Of a DNA stretch of 64,000 nucleotides, positions 47,231-59,066 are shown piece by piece. The translations under genes and the position numbers were made by a program. The DNA comes from Telopea speciosissima (taxonomy: Eukaryota > Streptophyta > Magnoliopsida > Proteales > Proteaceae). The notes beneath the pieces were generated by a model. It was not told the DNA's origin. It saw only the letters and a list, made by a program, of their open reading frames with translations, and made no database searches. Position 1 is the stretch's first letter; each line of letters starts with the position of its first letter. Where the stretch lies: NCBI RefSeq assembly GCF_018873765.1, contig NC_057926.1, positions 35,448,946-35,512,945 on the forward strand, read 5' to 3'.

Positions 47231-47827
47231 GAATTTTGGCACCTCGGGAATTGTGTTGACGTGTAAAGTGCTAGAGAAGAACATCTTGTATTGATCTATA
47301 GTGTGCTTAAATGTTACAATGATTCGGCTTGAAATAAGAAGCCAAATTATCTACAAAAAGAGAAGCCTAAGCAGTTGGTGAAATCCTTGGTCTGTGTGGC
47401 TTTAATAGGAAATTCTTTGAGCTTGTGTGGCTTGAGTATTCAACTCATGGTTGAGTGTGTAAGGACTTGATTCTTGTTTAGAAAAAGAATTGGATAGTGA
47501 AGAAATTATTGGTATGTAATCAATGTAGTGGACGTAGGAGAAGTTGGTTTGAACCACTTTAAATCTTGTGTACATTGGTGTGGATTGTTTCTCTTCCTCT
47601 CTTGCATCTCGACAAGCAAACTGGTAACATCCTTCATGGCTCTACCTTTACTTGTTTCATATTTCTTTATTATCTGTGCTATTGTGTGATGTTCTTAGGA
47701 TTAGTTTTGATTGTATATTTAATTAGATATATTTTGTTTTATTTGATCACAATTTAATTCACCCCCTCTTGGGTTGCATTCGTCATTCATTCTTACACTA
47801 AGCATGCAAACAATCGAATGCATTCAA
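47231..47827. other. possible LTR-derived sequence
   Basis: Begins near TGTAGACACTGAATTTTGG and runs to AATTCACCCCCTCTTGGG at about 47755-47775, phrases that I associate with plant LTR ends. No second copy and no target duplication, so it is left unassigned. Confidence 0.3.
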
Positions 47828-47985
47828 GGAAAAGGAATACTGCCTGATCACATAGGCCCTGCATTAGCACAGAGGCCAAAGAAGGAGCGCACATAGGCCT
47901 CCCACAAAAAAGGTGTGGCAGTCCTTTTACACTCCTTGTATGTTGGTGCAAGTGAACACGACCAGACAACGTTCTTTTTCCCATA
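47828..47985. mobile_element. Hairpin MITE
   Basis: Left arm GGAATACTGCCTGATCACAT and inverted right arm AGAACGTTGTCTGGTCGTGT, both just inside a GGAAAAA end. About 158 bp, no coding capacity. Confidence 0.6.
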
Positions 47986-49129
47986 TATATTCATAAGCAT
48001 ACAAATTATCAAATGTTTATTCCTACACTATATAAACACTCAAAATATCCATTCTTCACCAAAACAAAAATATCCATTCGTAAAACATACACTTCAATTA
48101 GTTTAAATATATATATTTAATTATAAACATACAAATAAATTCAAATTTTTACACTTCCAAATCACTAACATCAAGTCTCAAATCTCAAATCATTCTAAGA
48201 ATCTCGATGAAATCAATCAAATTCGATCCAAGTCAACTATGGTTTTGATTTCATGTAATAGATCGATTTTTTTGTTCAATTCTTCTCAATTCATGGCTGA
48301 ATCCAGCTGCAGAATCTTCTCGATTCGATTGGAATCAAAGATGACCCGATTCAAGTGTCAATTCTGATTATTCGAACCATGGCACAATTTTGGGTCAGCA
48401 TCCGGGCAAAGCAAAGATCACCCCACATACAGAGGATGCAACCCACTTTTAATGTCCTAAAACCCGGCCATCCCTGGCTTAACGCACGTGTGGACATTCT
48501 AGGGCACGGCAGTGTGTGCACGTGCTGGCAGCAATGCGATTGCAAAGCCCCTTTTTTTCTCGACGAAATAAACGACAAAAGAATGCCACGAGGAAACAAA
48601 CAAAGAACGAGAGAGAGATATCATGAGTTCATGACATATGGCTTTGGCCTTTGGGTTTCCGGTTTCAAATCACAATTCAAAATCCAAAGTATCGCGAGAT
48701 ATACTTTGGAATACGAGATTTTGGATTCTTTATTGTTAAGCTGACAATCAATGAATGAAGTCATTGAAGTCAGTTTCAATGACTGACTGACTCTATTTAG
48801 AAGTACGAAAGAGGGAGAGAGAGAAAGAGAGAGAGAACCTCTATACCACCACCATAGTCCCTACCTCCTACTCCCTACTCCCTACCAACAGCCGATTCTC
48901 TCCAGTCCATGGTTTTTCACTTTTTCTCTTCCGGTATCGGTCAACCCCGAAATGGATAAATGGGATTGGATATGGATCAGCATAGTATCAGTCAATCAGA
49001 TGGTTTTGCATCAGATATTTTTTTTTTTGACATTTTTATCTTTACAATTAGCTCATACCATTGCACTGATATAGGTACAACCGATCCTAACCGATACCGA
49101 AAATCATGCTTCAATCACTTGAAATTTGA
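47986..49129. other. intergenic, no gene recognised
   Basis: Contains repeated CGATTCGAT/AATCAAATTCGA words near 48190-48350 and a GA microsatellite at about 48810-48836. Long open frames exist on both strands at about 48351-48744, but they overlap each other and show no known domain. Confidence 0.4.
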
Positions 49130-49325
49130 AAGCATGGTTTGTGATCTCAGTATCAGTGGGATCGGATCGGCCGATATGGATCCGGATCACCCAAACTCTG
49201 ATAAATAACACTTTTGTCCCATGTTCCCCCATGTTCATACAGTTGGATCAGATTGATTTTAATCGATACCGATCGGATCCGACCAAAATCGACTGATCTG
49301 ATCCGATACCTCAAACTATGCTTGA
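49130..49325. mobile_element. possible MITE with GGATCGG-rich ends
   Basis: Left AGCATGGTTTGTGATCTCAG and inverted right AAGCATAGTTTGAGGTATCG form imperfect inverted ends; both flanks inside carry GATCGGAT words. The GGTATCGG theme also appears at about 48930. No target duplication. Confidence 0.4.
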
Positions 49326-49859
49326 AAATTAATAAATGGCGGTGAATTGGAGAAGATGAAAAATTGAGAAGATGAGTTTGTGAAAGATTGAATCCACAAG
49401 AGATGATGTTGAAGTGTTATATTTGAAATTATATGAATATCCTTATGAAATTTGTTTTATGGAAAACAGTTTTATGTTGAGGATTGTACCACCCACGCCC
49501 TAACACCGAGGGGGCAAAATGACCACCCCGCCTTCCATGATGCTAATGTGTGTGTACTCTCATTGGCCCCAGCATATGCATAGAGGCCACGCTCCCCCCA
49601 CAGAGAATACGAAACTTTTTTTTTAATTTAAATTTTTGTTTAACTATTTGCAATATATCGTGAATTGATAAGAGTACTTTTGTATTATAAAATGGGGAGA
49701 GGGTTCTCTAAGCAAGTGGTATAGGGGAAGCACACCAATGGGTTGCTACAAAACAGCATCAATCATTGGAGGGTAGTGAGATCGTTTCATATGACGAGGA
49801 AAGAGATAGACACAAAGGTGCTTGTGTATCTACCCCAACCTTTTCCTATGAAGTATTAA

Positions 49860-50020
49860 GGAAAAAGAATGTTGCCAGTCTGTGTAGCATACGCTAGCGC
49901 CTCCTTGTTTCTATCTCTCTCTTTCATCATATGAAATGACATATCTACCCCCTATTGTGGGAGGAGAGAGACACAGGAGAAACTAGCATACGTTATGCAA
50001 CTAGACAATGTTTTTTGTTC
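49860..50020. mobile_element. Hairpin MITE, same subfamily as 12668
   Basis: Left AGAATGTTGCCAGTCTGTG then TAGCATACGCTAGC; the inverted right arm reads ACATTGTCTAGTTGCATAACG then TATGCTAGT. It shares the TAGCATA.GCTA core and CTCTCT/GAGAGA interior with 12668-12817. Confidence 0.65.
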
Positions 50021-50036
50021 TTTCTCCTATTATTAT

Positions 50037-50171
50037 GGGAGAATGTTCTCCATTCCGGGGCACAGGCTGCGCCAGACACATGGGGATGGGCACTATGACC
50101 ACCCTACCCCCTGAGTGGCAGGCCCATGTGTCTAGGCACAACTTGCACTGCAGCATAGAGAACATGAGCCC
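50037..50171. mobile_element. Small MITE with 9-bp target duplication
   Basis: 135 bp from GGGAGAATGTTCTC to GAACATGAGCCC. The inner arms share CCAGACACATGGG / CCCATGTGTCTAGG. Flanking 9-mers TATTATTAT and TAATATTAT match 8 of 9, pointing to Mutator-like. It starts 16 bp after the previous MITE. Confidence 0.65.
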
Positions 50172-50199
50172 TAATATTATTTATAAAATTATGGAAAAA

Positions 50200-50380
50200 A
50201 GAACACTATTTGATCGCATGGCTCCTGCACCTGGACACAGAAGCGTATGAAAGTACCATGCTACCCTCATAGAAAGGCAGAAATCCTACTCAAGGCGATG
50301 CTAGTGTGTGTGCCACCATTGGCCAGCACATGTGTGCAGACTCTAGAAGCGTAGGCAGAATATCTTTCCTTAAAAGTTAA
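50200..50380. mobile_element. MITE, diverged arms
   Basis: Left AGAACACTATTTGATCGCAT and inverted right AGATATTCTGCCTACGCTTC are weak partners. The internal GATGCTAGTGTGTGTGCC and CATTGGCC words recur at about 49540-49570, where another half-copy lies (about 49490-49615). Confidence 0.45.
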
Positions 50381-51477
50381 AACTATTATTTAATCGTATT
50401 TTTAAAATCGGATCTAAACTGATAAGATAATATCTGGTCTAAAATTGAAATATTTGTATCGACATTTCATTAACTTTCAAACAAATTCAAATAATTTTCA
50501 AAAATCCGAATATAGATTTCTTCAAAAGGTTATGAACATAAAACAAATTGAATATGGATTTTCAATTATAGATTAAAACCCCTAGCTCTTCTCATGCTTT
50601 TGTTTCACTAATACTTTTAAGCGAATATCATTTGAGTATAGATTGTTCCTGATGCCCCCAACACCAACTTGGCATAACTCCGTTCTTCTTGGGTTCATAA
50701 ATACCCTTTTAGGATTTAATATTTTTCAAAATATCCTTCAGGATTCCAAGTCTGTGCCTATGATTGGGGGTAGCAGAAACATGATTGCAACCCGCAAGTT
50801 TTGGCCAATAAGATGTGCGGTTCACATAGATTCAGATTCTCTCCAGCACCACACCGCGTATCCCAGCTTGCAGCCTCTGTTGTTGAGTATGCGCTAGGCA
50901 CTCACGCCGGAGAGGATCTGGTTCTTATTCACATTAATACTTTCTCTGTTATTCAATACCATGTGGATCCCATGTGAATGAGACAATTGTCACCATTCTA
51001 TATACATTTTCGTGGTGTGGCATGCAGATTCCTCTCCACACTGACATCGTGGGAACCTTTAGCCTTTGTCTCTTCTTTTATCAGTTTTTTCTTTGTTTTG
51101 TTTCTACTTTCAAATGTGACTGGAGAGGAACATCTCTCCTGTTCCACCAGTGGTTTGTGCATCCGTCTCTAGAAGCACATTAATACATACAAGAGGCGCA
51201 TAGTCATTTCTCAATTTTTTTTTGCCTTTTGCAGCATTGCTGAGCAACCCTCGTACAGTGGTAACCCTGAAAAGATCCAACTTTTCTTGTGTCCTTAAGG
51301 GAGGCTTCCTTTGCATTTGAGCTCCAAATAACCCAAAGAACCGGAGAAGCTACTCTGTTTTTTTTTTCTTCTTTGTTTTGGGGTCTCTTTGTGGTTTGTT
51401 TTGGTTACAGAAAACACATGAATTTGGGTTTATTGCTCTGTCAATGAGTTGGGTTTCTGTTGATGCTATTGGGGGGA
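50381..51477. other. upstream region of the ABHD17-like gene
   Basis: No other gene recognised. The final 150 bases, with TTCTTCTTTG-type pyrimidine runs, are the probable 5' UTR. A short upstream open frame starts at the ATG at 51417 and ends within ten codons; an in-frame ATG at 51463 precedes the chosen start. Confidence 0.4.
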
Positions 51478-54400
51478 ATGGGTTGTATGGTCTCATGTCT
51501 TGCAGCGAAATTTGCATTCTTTCCACCGAGGCCTTCAACTTATCAGTTGAAAAGGCGAGAAGAGGATGGGAAGGTGGTGGTGGTCTCTTCTTCTGCTTCT
51601 TCTTCTTTGTCAATCCCTCAAGATGATGGTTCACTTGACGTTTGGTTACTTGACACCAAACGTGGTAACAAGATCGTAGCTTTCTACCTCAGGAACCCTT
51701 ATGCGAGGCTTACTCTGCTTTACTCTCATGGCAATGCTGCTGATCTTGGGCAACTCTATGATCTCTTTGTGCAGCTCAAGGTCAATCTCAGGGTTAATCT
51801 CATGGGGTCAGTATGACTCTTCACTACCCTTTTCTTCTTTTAGTTAACTGTGATGGAATCTCTAGTGTATCAAGATTTTCTTGCTGGATTTCTTTTGTTC
51901 TTGTTCTTGTTTTGTTCTTGGTGTTCTAGCCGCCTAGGTTTGTGTTTCAACTTTTCATGGGTTTAATCATTTTGTTTTAAGATTTAATTGTTGTTTATCT
52001 GGAAAATCATGTTTTGGTCAAATAAATTGGGTTTTTTTTAGGTCATTTCATTGAGTGTGAGTGAATAGGATTTTTGTTTTATTTATTCCAATAGAAAAAG
52101 GTAGAAAAAAAAATGAAGAAAACAGTTCACCTGGATCTCTCTTTTTTGTCTGATGGGTAAGTTTGCTTTGTTAAATAAAGTGAAGAAAGGCAGTCTTTCT
52201 CCTTTCTGTCATCTCAGAAGCGTCTGTGTGTATTTAGGTGTTGGAAATGTACATGTATCTTTTCCCTGTACTTTTCACTACTTGGGGGGTTTTGTGTACA
52301 CTTTTTCTCTTTCTTTTCTTTCTCGCCTAATTTTGGTTGGCATGTTTCATAGTTCAATGTTTTGTACTCTCTTCTTTTCTTGGATTCCTCTTTTCTTTGT
52401 GTCTTTTAAAAAAATTGTAGGCGTGACCACTTTTCAATGCTTTGCTGTTTGTTTGGTGATCCATTTGTCTTGTTTGTGTTTTGTGGTTTTAACTCGGAAG
52501 CAATCTTCCCCCTTGGTAGTTTAGGTCAGATCTGAGCCTCCATTTCTGGGGTCAAGAACCTGGATTTATCTGTTTTTCCTTCACAAAACTCACCCCAAAT
52601 TAAGGGTTTTAAACGCCCGGTTCGGTCGGGCTTTGGTCGGTTATTTGCATCAATTCAGGTCGACATCAAACTGATAAGGATTGTCTTGAAAAACTGCTAC
52701 CAATAGTTATGGTTCCCATTAGTTTTGGTTCTTTATTGTTTTCTTTGAATGGTCTCATATCAATCTCTTATTGATTTATTATCGGTTTGGTCTCGGTAAT
52801 TCGTATGTTAAAATAAAAAAAGTATAAAATATTGATTTTTTTGGGTTTTTTTTTTCTTGTTTCAATTCATGCTGTTGATTTTGGTTTTTATCGGTTTATC
52901 AAAATCAAAACCAAAGCCGAATTGATAAAGGAGTTCGGTCTGATCGATTTTGGTTTGGGCTCCATTTTGACACCCCTACCTCAAACACTTGCTTGGAATA
53001 CTACAACTACTACTACTACTACTACTACCTCTTTCTTCCAAGAGAAGGGGGAGGGGGACGGAAATTTTCAGGGCCAAGATGTCTTAATTTGGGAAGTGGA
53101 TTTCTTTTAGTGTAAGTTTGGATTTTTTATTCATGTTTATGTCTTCCAAATCTCCGCTTCAAATGCCAGTTTTTCTAGCACCAAGAAAAAAAAATTACAC
53201 CATTGTTTCACCAAGCCTGTAACTATCTATTGACATGTATAAGATGAAAGGATTCTGTATATATAACAAAAGATCATCATTAAACTGACATAATGATCAT
53301 TACTATTTATGCCCCCATTTTGTACTAATTGACCCGCCGCCGGTGGGCGAAACTATCATAGTTATAGGCTTGGTGTAACCAGCCATTGTTACACCAGCAA
53401 ACCCACTCCACCAACCCATCCCCCCATCCCCCCCAAAAAAAAAAAAAAAAGAAAAAGAAAAGAGAATGCTACCTGGTTGCGTTGCGGTGTACGGCCTCTG
53501 CGCCCAGACACACGGCTGTGGGAAATGACCGCTGCACCCCCAGGATTTTCCACCTTTCTGGGTGCAGTGGTCATTTCACGCGGCCCTGTGACTGGGCGCA
53601 GAGGCACATGACCAGGTACCGTTCTTTCTCCAAAAAAAAAAAAGTCTTTTTTTGCCTCCTGTCAGTCATGTTCGGCTAGCTTCATTTTCTTTTTAGGGTT
53701 TCTCCTCTGGATGTTTCTGCCTGATTTATACGCTGTAGGCCCTTTATGATGCGATAGTATTATGGGACAGGATATGTGGTGATTTTGACAATTAGAAAGT
53801 GTGCTGTCTAGATTGACCACCTGTTAGGTTTTAAATTAAAAAAATGCTCCCATGCATGTTCATGCAACCCATGTATTGACATGCACCACCCTAGTCCTCC
53901 TGTAGACCTTGATTTTGAAAGCTTTATTTTTGTCACTTGGCCAACTCCAATTGGGCCAGAACTTGATAGATGGACAACTGACCTTGGGGTCTACCTGGCC
54001 ATAAAATTTGGGCTCCATCTGATATGCCATGTGGCAGATTTTTTGAGCCAATCAGATGTGGTCTAGCCATTATTGTAATATCCATTAAATTTAAACTTCT
54101 CCACAGCTGGTTATCTGTTTGCTTCTGTTTCTCAAGTTGGATTTCACTGCATTTTGTTTTGATCTTCTCTATTATGTTTTACTGCAGATATGACTATTCG
54201 GGTTATGGAGCTTCAACTGGTAAGGTAGGCTGTTATTAAACTCTTGTGTTGCCAGCGGAAAAATAAAGAAAATTGCTAGATAATAATCAAGCTCTGTTTA
54301 CGCACCAATTATTTCCCTCTGCTTTTCAAAGTAACAGAGAAAATGAAATCTGAGGTACTAGCTTTCATGTGAGGTAATCGTACTGGTACAAATGCTGAGG

Positions 54401-57400
54401 GATGGGCCCCGAATAAAATCACTTGGATGTCTTCCTGTTACTGAATATTTCAAAATGAAGTCTTGGACCATTTGATTATTTTGATATCTCTATTAGGAGA
54501 TTTCCTATTTATACTTATGAAAACAGTGTATTTAAGGTCCTTTCAATGCGCGGAGTCTTGACCTGAATTGCAGTTACTTCATCATTGATTATTGCTATGG
54601 CTGTAAATTCCTCGAGTTTTCAGATATTGGAACAAGTTACACGTCTACTGATTTAGTATTTTGTTTATGTAATGCAGCCTAGTGAAATTGACACTTACGC
54701 AGACATTGAAGCAGTGTATGAGTGTCTTGAGAATGAGTATGGAATTAGCCAGGAAGACTTGATTTTATATGGGCAATCAGTTGGAAGTGGGCCTACATTG
54801 CACTTGGCAGCTCAGTTGCCAAGGCTGAGAGGTGTTGTTCTTCATAGTGCCATACTTTCTGGACTTCGTGTTCTCTGTCATGTGAAGTTCACACTCTGCT
54901 TTGACATTTATAAGGTGAGTAGCTTATCTCTGCCAGTGCAATTTACAGTTTAGAATTTTCAATAATGATAATAGGAATAAAATTAAGAATTGAGAACTCT
55001 AGACTACTTCTGGTGCAGGATAGTCTAGTTATTGCTATATCAAGCCAGTAGTGGGATCTGTCATTTGGTGGATCCCAAAAAATCAACATGATAGTTCCAT
55101 CACAATGATCCATTCAATGGCCTGTTCCCGACATACTAAGGGATTTTACAATACCATTATGCTCCCAAGGATTGCGAACCACCTAGCTGCTTCGCCTAAG
55201 TGATCTATCTGTTTTTCAGTCTTATTCCCGCCGGTAAAGGGCGTTTTTCTCTTTTCATAGCAAAAAATCTTGACCCCAAACAACATAAACGCACTGATGG
55301 TGAGTGTATGAGCACTAACTCTTCGTTCAACGGATTTGATATATAAAATCTTGGGCAAATTTCACGGACACCCCCTATAACTATTCGAAATGGCAAGTAC
55401 ACCTTAAATTTAGCAAAAATATCATAAATACTCCTTACTTTATGACTTTATTTCAACTTAATTCATTTTTAACGGCCTGCACAGTTAAGTCACTGTTAAC
55501 TCTTTTATAATGACAAAATTACCCTTACCACATGATGAACTTCCCATAATACCCTTAAGATTAAAACCTCAAATACAAATCAGTCTCTTCATCGTCTTGC
55601 CGTTGCCGTTGCCGTTGGTGCTGACTGCTGCCACTGTCGTTGCCGCTAACCGTTGCCGTTGCCGCTGACCGCTGCTGCTGTCGCTGCATCTTCTTCATCT
55701 TCTCTTACCCCTTTTATTTCTTCTCCACACTACTGAACCCACTGACCCACTTTCTCTTCCATTTTGTCTATTTGTTTTTCTGTTTCCTGAAATGCAAAAT
55801 ACCATCACCGGTCCCATTTTCTTCTCTAACACCCCATTTAAACCCTTTTATTTCTTTATCTCTCCCACTCAACCAAACCCAAGGGGAAGAAGGACATCTT
55901 GGAGTACCATACTGATATGGTAGCCCCTGAATATAGACAGTATGATTACTTTAAATACAGGGAGATGTTGCTCATGGATATTTTGTTTCCACACGATTTC
56001 GTAGGCTGAAGATCAACTTGGTTGGGTGATCTAAACTTTACTCTCAACACTTAGCTGATCTCATAGGCATTGATATATCAGATGGCTTAGATATCTTATC
56101 TAGTCTGGTTTGTTCTTGCAGTCAACGTATCCTGGTTGGACCCGTGAATTATAGTTTTTTCTATTGAGTACATTGGTTTTCTAACTTTCTGAATTCAATC
56201 ATATGTTCTAAATTCTAAAAGGAAAAGTTTTGACATATTTAGCCCCATCTTCTCGCAGAGGCTGCAAAAGAGTGTCAAATAATTCTGGATACAGTTGAAT
56301 CTGCTTTACCCACTGGAATGCCTGAAGGTATTCCAACATCTGAAACCCTTTTCATTTTCTCTTTGATTGACGGCAGAAGAAGCAAGAACAGGGAAGAGGG
56401 CCATGGGGCTTCATGGGGCTTCTTCTTCTTCTTCTTTTTCCTCTTGCAACCCCTTTCTTGCAACTCCACCCCACCCTGCTCTTTTAACCTTGTATGAAAC
56501 GCAAGCTTTGAGTGTAAGATGAATAGTGAGACACAAAGAGAGAGAATAATGCTTGCTTGATGATGCAAAGTTGCAGAGGCTTTTTTTTGGTCGAAAGTTG
56601 CAGAGGCTTAAGAAGTGAGGCAAAGAAAAGAAAGAGAGGAGAGGGGGATTAGGGAAATACATGCAAAAGGAGAAAGAAGAAGAAGTTGGTAGCACTTCAC
56701 GTCCTGCAAAAGCGTCTTATGTTCCTCCACACCTCCGTAACCGGCCACTGTATTCAATGGCTCTTCCGTCAGTAATGATCGACCAAGTTTGATGCTGCTT
56801 TAGGTGGAAATCGTTGGGGAGGTCCAAGGTCTGAAATGGGACGGCTTGGCTACGGTGGCATTAACTTTGATGCCTATGAAGATATTCCGATGGAGACCAG
56901 TGGGGATAATATGCCACCATGGAGTTCTCTGTTCTTCTTCTTTCTCCGTTATTTATTTCCTCTGTTCTCACTTTCCCTTACTTCCACCCGCTAGATTTTT
57001 GGATCCAAAACGAAGTAAGATCCGCTGCAACAACAAAATGGAAGCTGATTTGGTAGCTCAGAAGTTATTTTGTGGATGAGTTGATGCAAGTAATCGTTGC
57101 CGGAGAAGAAATCGCCGGAGTTGATTGTTAACAGCTGGAGCTGGAGTTGGAGCAGTGATGGCCGCCCACGGTGGTTGTGCTCTCCTACGGTGGCTCAACG
57201 CGCTCCAGTGGGAAGAGAAATGTGGAAGATGATAGATTTCTTAGTAATTTTTAGGAAAATTTACTAAAAGGGTAAAATCGACATTGTCACTTTGGATGGT
57301 AACTCTTACTAAGAGGGTAAAATTGTCATTTTATCTTCTGGGGTAATCTTGCTTAACGTCAGGGGGAAGGTTGATATTTTTGCAAAATTTAGGGTGTACT

Positions 57401-58873
57401 TGCCATTTCGAATAGTTATAGGGGGTGTCCGTGAAATTTGCCCTAAAATCTTTCATGAACATATGATAATTTTGACTATTCAACTTTCAGCTTGGGAATT
57501 TTCTGATTTCATGCAAGTGTTTTGCATGTCTTGTGCACTATTATGAAATCTTTAGATTGTCATTGGGTTCCATGTAGTTGGTTTTCTCAAATTTTCAGTT
57601 CACAGTTAGTTTTGTGTTCTTTCTGTGATCACACTGCGGTACTGATTATACTTGAAACTGCAGAATGTTAACAAAGTTCAGAAGGTAAAGTGCCCGGTGC
57701 TTGTGATTCATGTAAGTGCATCCCTAACATCTCTAGGTTCTACAAATTTTAGTGCATGATTTGTTTTTTGTATGCTCATTGGAATTTCATGTAAATAAAG
57801 ATTTTTTTTCCCTTTCTTTCCATTTTTCACTTATACCATAAGATTGGCTTCCTGTATGGGAGAAGCTGATAACTGGTCTAAATGTCCAATTAATGGGCAT
57901 TGGCTATGAGATTGTAGGAAAATAATCAATCTAGTCTGAAGGAAGCCACTTTATTATTAGGGGAAAGGAAGGGAGAAGGTCAAGAAAGATTGGTAAGAAG
58001 ACAAAAATAATTAAGCATACGTGGAAGAAAACTCTCTGGTTTCAATTGATCCAATTTTTTATATGATTGGCACTGTACCTTCTAAAAAATGAGTGGGTTG
58101 ATATAGCCACCTGTTTGCCTTCTGTTCTGATAGACTCCATTGACACAATCTAATGAAACACATTGCTCAGGGCGAGGGCGACACCAATTTTCAGAACATT
58201 TGGTCTGGCTAGTTGAACTGCTATATTTACTCAACTTAGAAACAGGGCTGATCTTGTGCAACACTTGCACATCAAATGCCACACCTGAATTCTTCTTCTT
58301 TCCCTTTTTTAAATGTTAGGCTTTCAGTAAATCTAATTCTATATTCACCTTTAGGCAGCTAACTCTGCAAAATTTTTTTAGTTATTTCTCAATTTTTCTC
58401 ATCTCACTTTTGCAATGCAAATTTCTTGTCTATTGTAAATCTTTAAAGCATGCTAAATTAACATATTACAGGGTACAGAAGATGATGTAGTGAATTGGTT
58501 TCATGGAAATGGTTTGTGGGAATTGGCAAGGGAGCCGTATGATCCATTATGGATCAAGGGAGGTGGACATTGCAATTTGGAACTCTACCCCGATTATATT
58601 CGCCATCTGTGCAGATTTATCCAAGAGATGGAGAACATGACTACGGAGATCCGTCTGAAAAAGATACGGCAAAGCCTTCGTCAACAACCGATGAAGTCTA
58701 ATTCTACAACTTGTAACCCATGTATTACTAACAGGTGCTGTAGAGTAAGACTCTGTTGGCCCAGATGGCCTAGATGCCTCAGATGCCCCAGATGCCCCAG
58801 ATGCCCCAGATGTCTTGAATGTCCCAGACCAAGGTGCATAAGATTGTCATTCCGGCGATGTTGTGGGGCATAA
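51478..58873 (+). CDS. ABHD17-like alpha/beta hydrolase (putative protein depalmitoylase family)
   Basis: Five exons: 51478-51806, 54188-54224, 54678-54914, 57664-57711 and 58472-58873; introns are GT...AG and the join gives 350 aa. The core has [20 protein letters not shown], then [10 protein letters not shown], then the nucleophile elbow GQSVG with Ser156, the acid region GTEDDVV (Asp221/222) and His250 in GGGHCNL. This is the ABHD17/FAM108 group; animal members remove palmitate from membrane proteins. The start was set at MGCMVSC because plant members begin so; Cys3 and Cys7 could be acylated, tethering the protein to membrane. After the fold (about residue 285) comes a Cys/Arg/Pro-rich tail with [11 protein letters not shown]. 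Introns 1 and 3 are 2.4 and 2.7 kb because of transposon insertions. Substrate unknown. Confidence 0.92.
52601..52978. mobile_element. hAT-like element in ABHD17-like intron 1
   Basis: Ends TAAGGGTTTTAAACG and, inverted, TAGGGGTGTCAAAATG. Outer 8-mers CCCCAAAT and CCTCAAAC match 6 of 8. The interior carries TCGGTTTGG/AACCAAAGCC repeats as in the elements at 5176 and 43349. Confidence 0.5.
53455..53630. mobile_element. Hairpin MITE in ABHD17-like intron 1
   Basis: Left AATGCTACCTGGTTGCG...CTCTGCGCCCAGACACA and inverted right AACGGTACCTGGTCATG...CTCTGCGCCCAGTCACA pair strongly. Inner arms share GAAATGACC.CTGCACCC. It sits between two A-rich runs. Confidence 0.75.
55598..55690. repeat. CGTTGC / GCTGCT low-complexity repeat in MULE-C
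   Basis: Imperfect CGTTGC and GCTGCT hexamers, far richer in G and C than the flanks, consistent with a captured coding or UTR segment. Confidence 0.6.
56262..56330 (+). pseudogene. Captured coding-like fragment, parent not recognised
   Basis: One frame reads [20 protein letters not shown] then MPEG, with codon use like a real exon and unlike the flanks. I do not recognise the parent gene. It lies 360 bases before the helicase fragment in the same element. Confidence 0.4.
56687..56937 (+). pseudogene. Captured DEAD-box RNA helicase fragment (DDX3-like; RH11/RH37/RH52 group)
   Basis: Encodes [16 protein letters not shown] (from 56700), then in another frame [19 protein letters not shown] and [20 protein letters not shown] (56803-56937). 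This is the N-terminal region just before the Q motif of plant DDX3-like helicases. The catalytic core is missing and the two parts are in different frames, so it is a captured, non-functional piece. It is on the same strand as the host ABHD17-like gene, inside intron 3. Confidence 0.85.
58761..58826 (+). repeat. Tandem 9-bp units coding the Cys-rich tail
   Basis: CCCAGATGC-type 9-bp units, about six copies with some drift, encode RCP/RCL triplets at about residues 316-335 of the ABHD17-like protein. Copy change keeps the frame. Confidence 0.8.
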
Positions 58874-59060
58874 CATTGGCAGGGAGCATTGGATAGTTGA
58901 TGTTAATGAGGGGGGCAAAACATGGATGGAGTGATTCAATTGGTGAAATAGTTGATGTGTTTGTACAGAAATTGCTGAAGTTGCTAACCCATGTAATATG
59001 CACTGTGCTGTGCAGTGCAGTGCAGTGAGTGTGCAATTAGGATATTAGCCTCTAAGTACC

Positions 59061-59066
59061 AATAAA
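59061..59066 (+). terminator. candidate poly(A) signal of the ABHD17-like gene
   Basis: AATAAA 188 bases after the stop codon, followed by TTGTAATGGG and T-rich sequence, a typical plant 3' end context. Confidence 0.5.

Larger units (their letters stand above)
55353..57443. mobile_element. Pack-MULE (MULE-C) in ABHD17-like intron 3
   Basis: 2091 bp with perfect 9-bp target duplication TAAAATCTT (55344-55352, 57444-57452). The inverted ends GGGCAAATTTCACGGACACC... match over about 70 bp with very few differences, so the insertion is young. No transposase. The interior has a CGTTGC-type repeat (about 55598-55685), an unassigned coding-like fragment (about 56262-56330) and a DEAD-box helicase fragment (56687-56937). 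Confidence 0.92.

Noticed and set aside
47231..47827. LTR of the neighbouring minus-strand copia remnant
   Set aside because: Its apparent orientation does not agree with the copia remnant, and no partner LTR was found.
48351..48744. Overlapping open frames on both strands, up to 129 aa
   Set aside because: No recognisable domain, no consistent codon pattern and no splice-linked neighbours; one strand or both must be chance.
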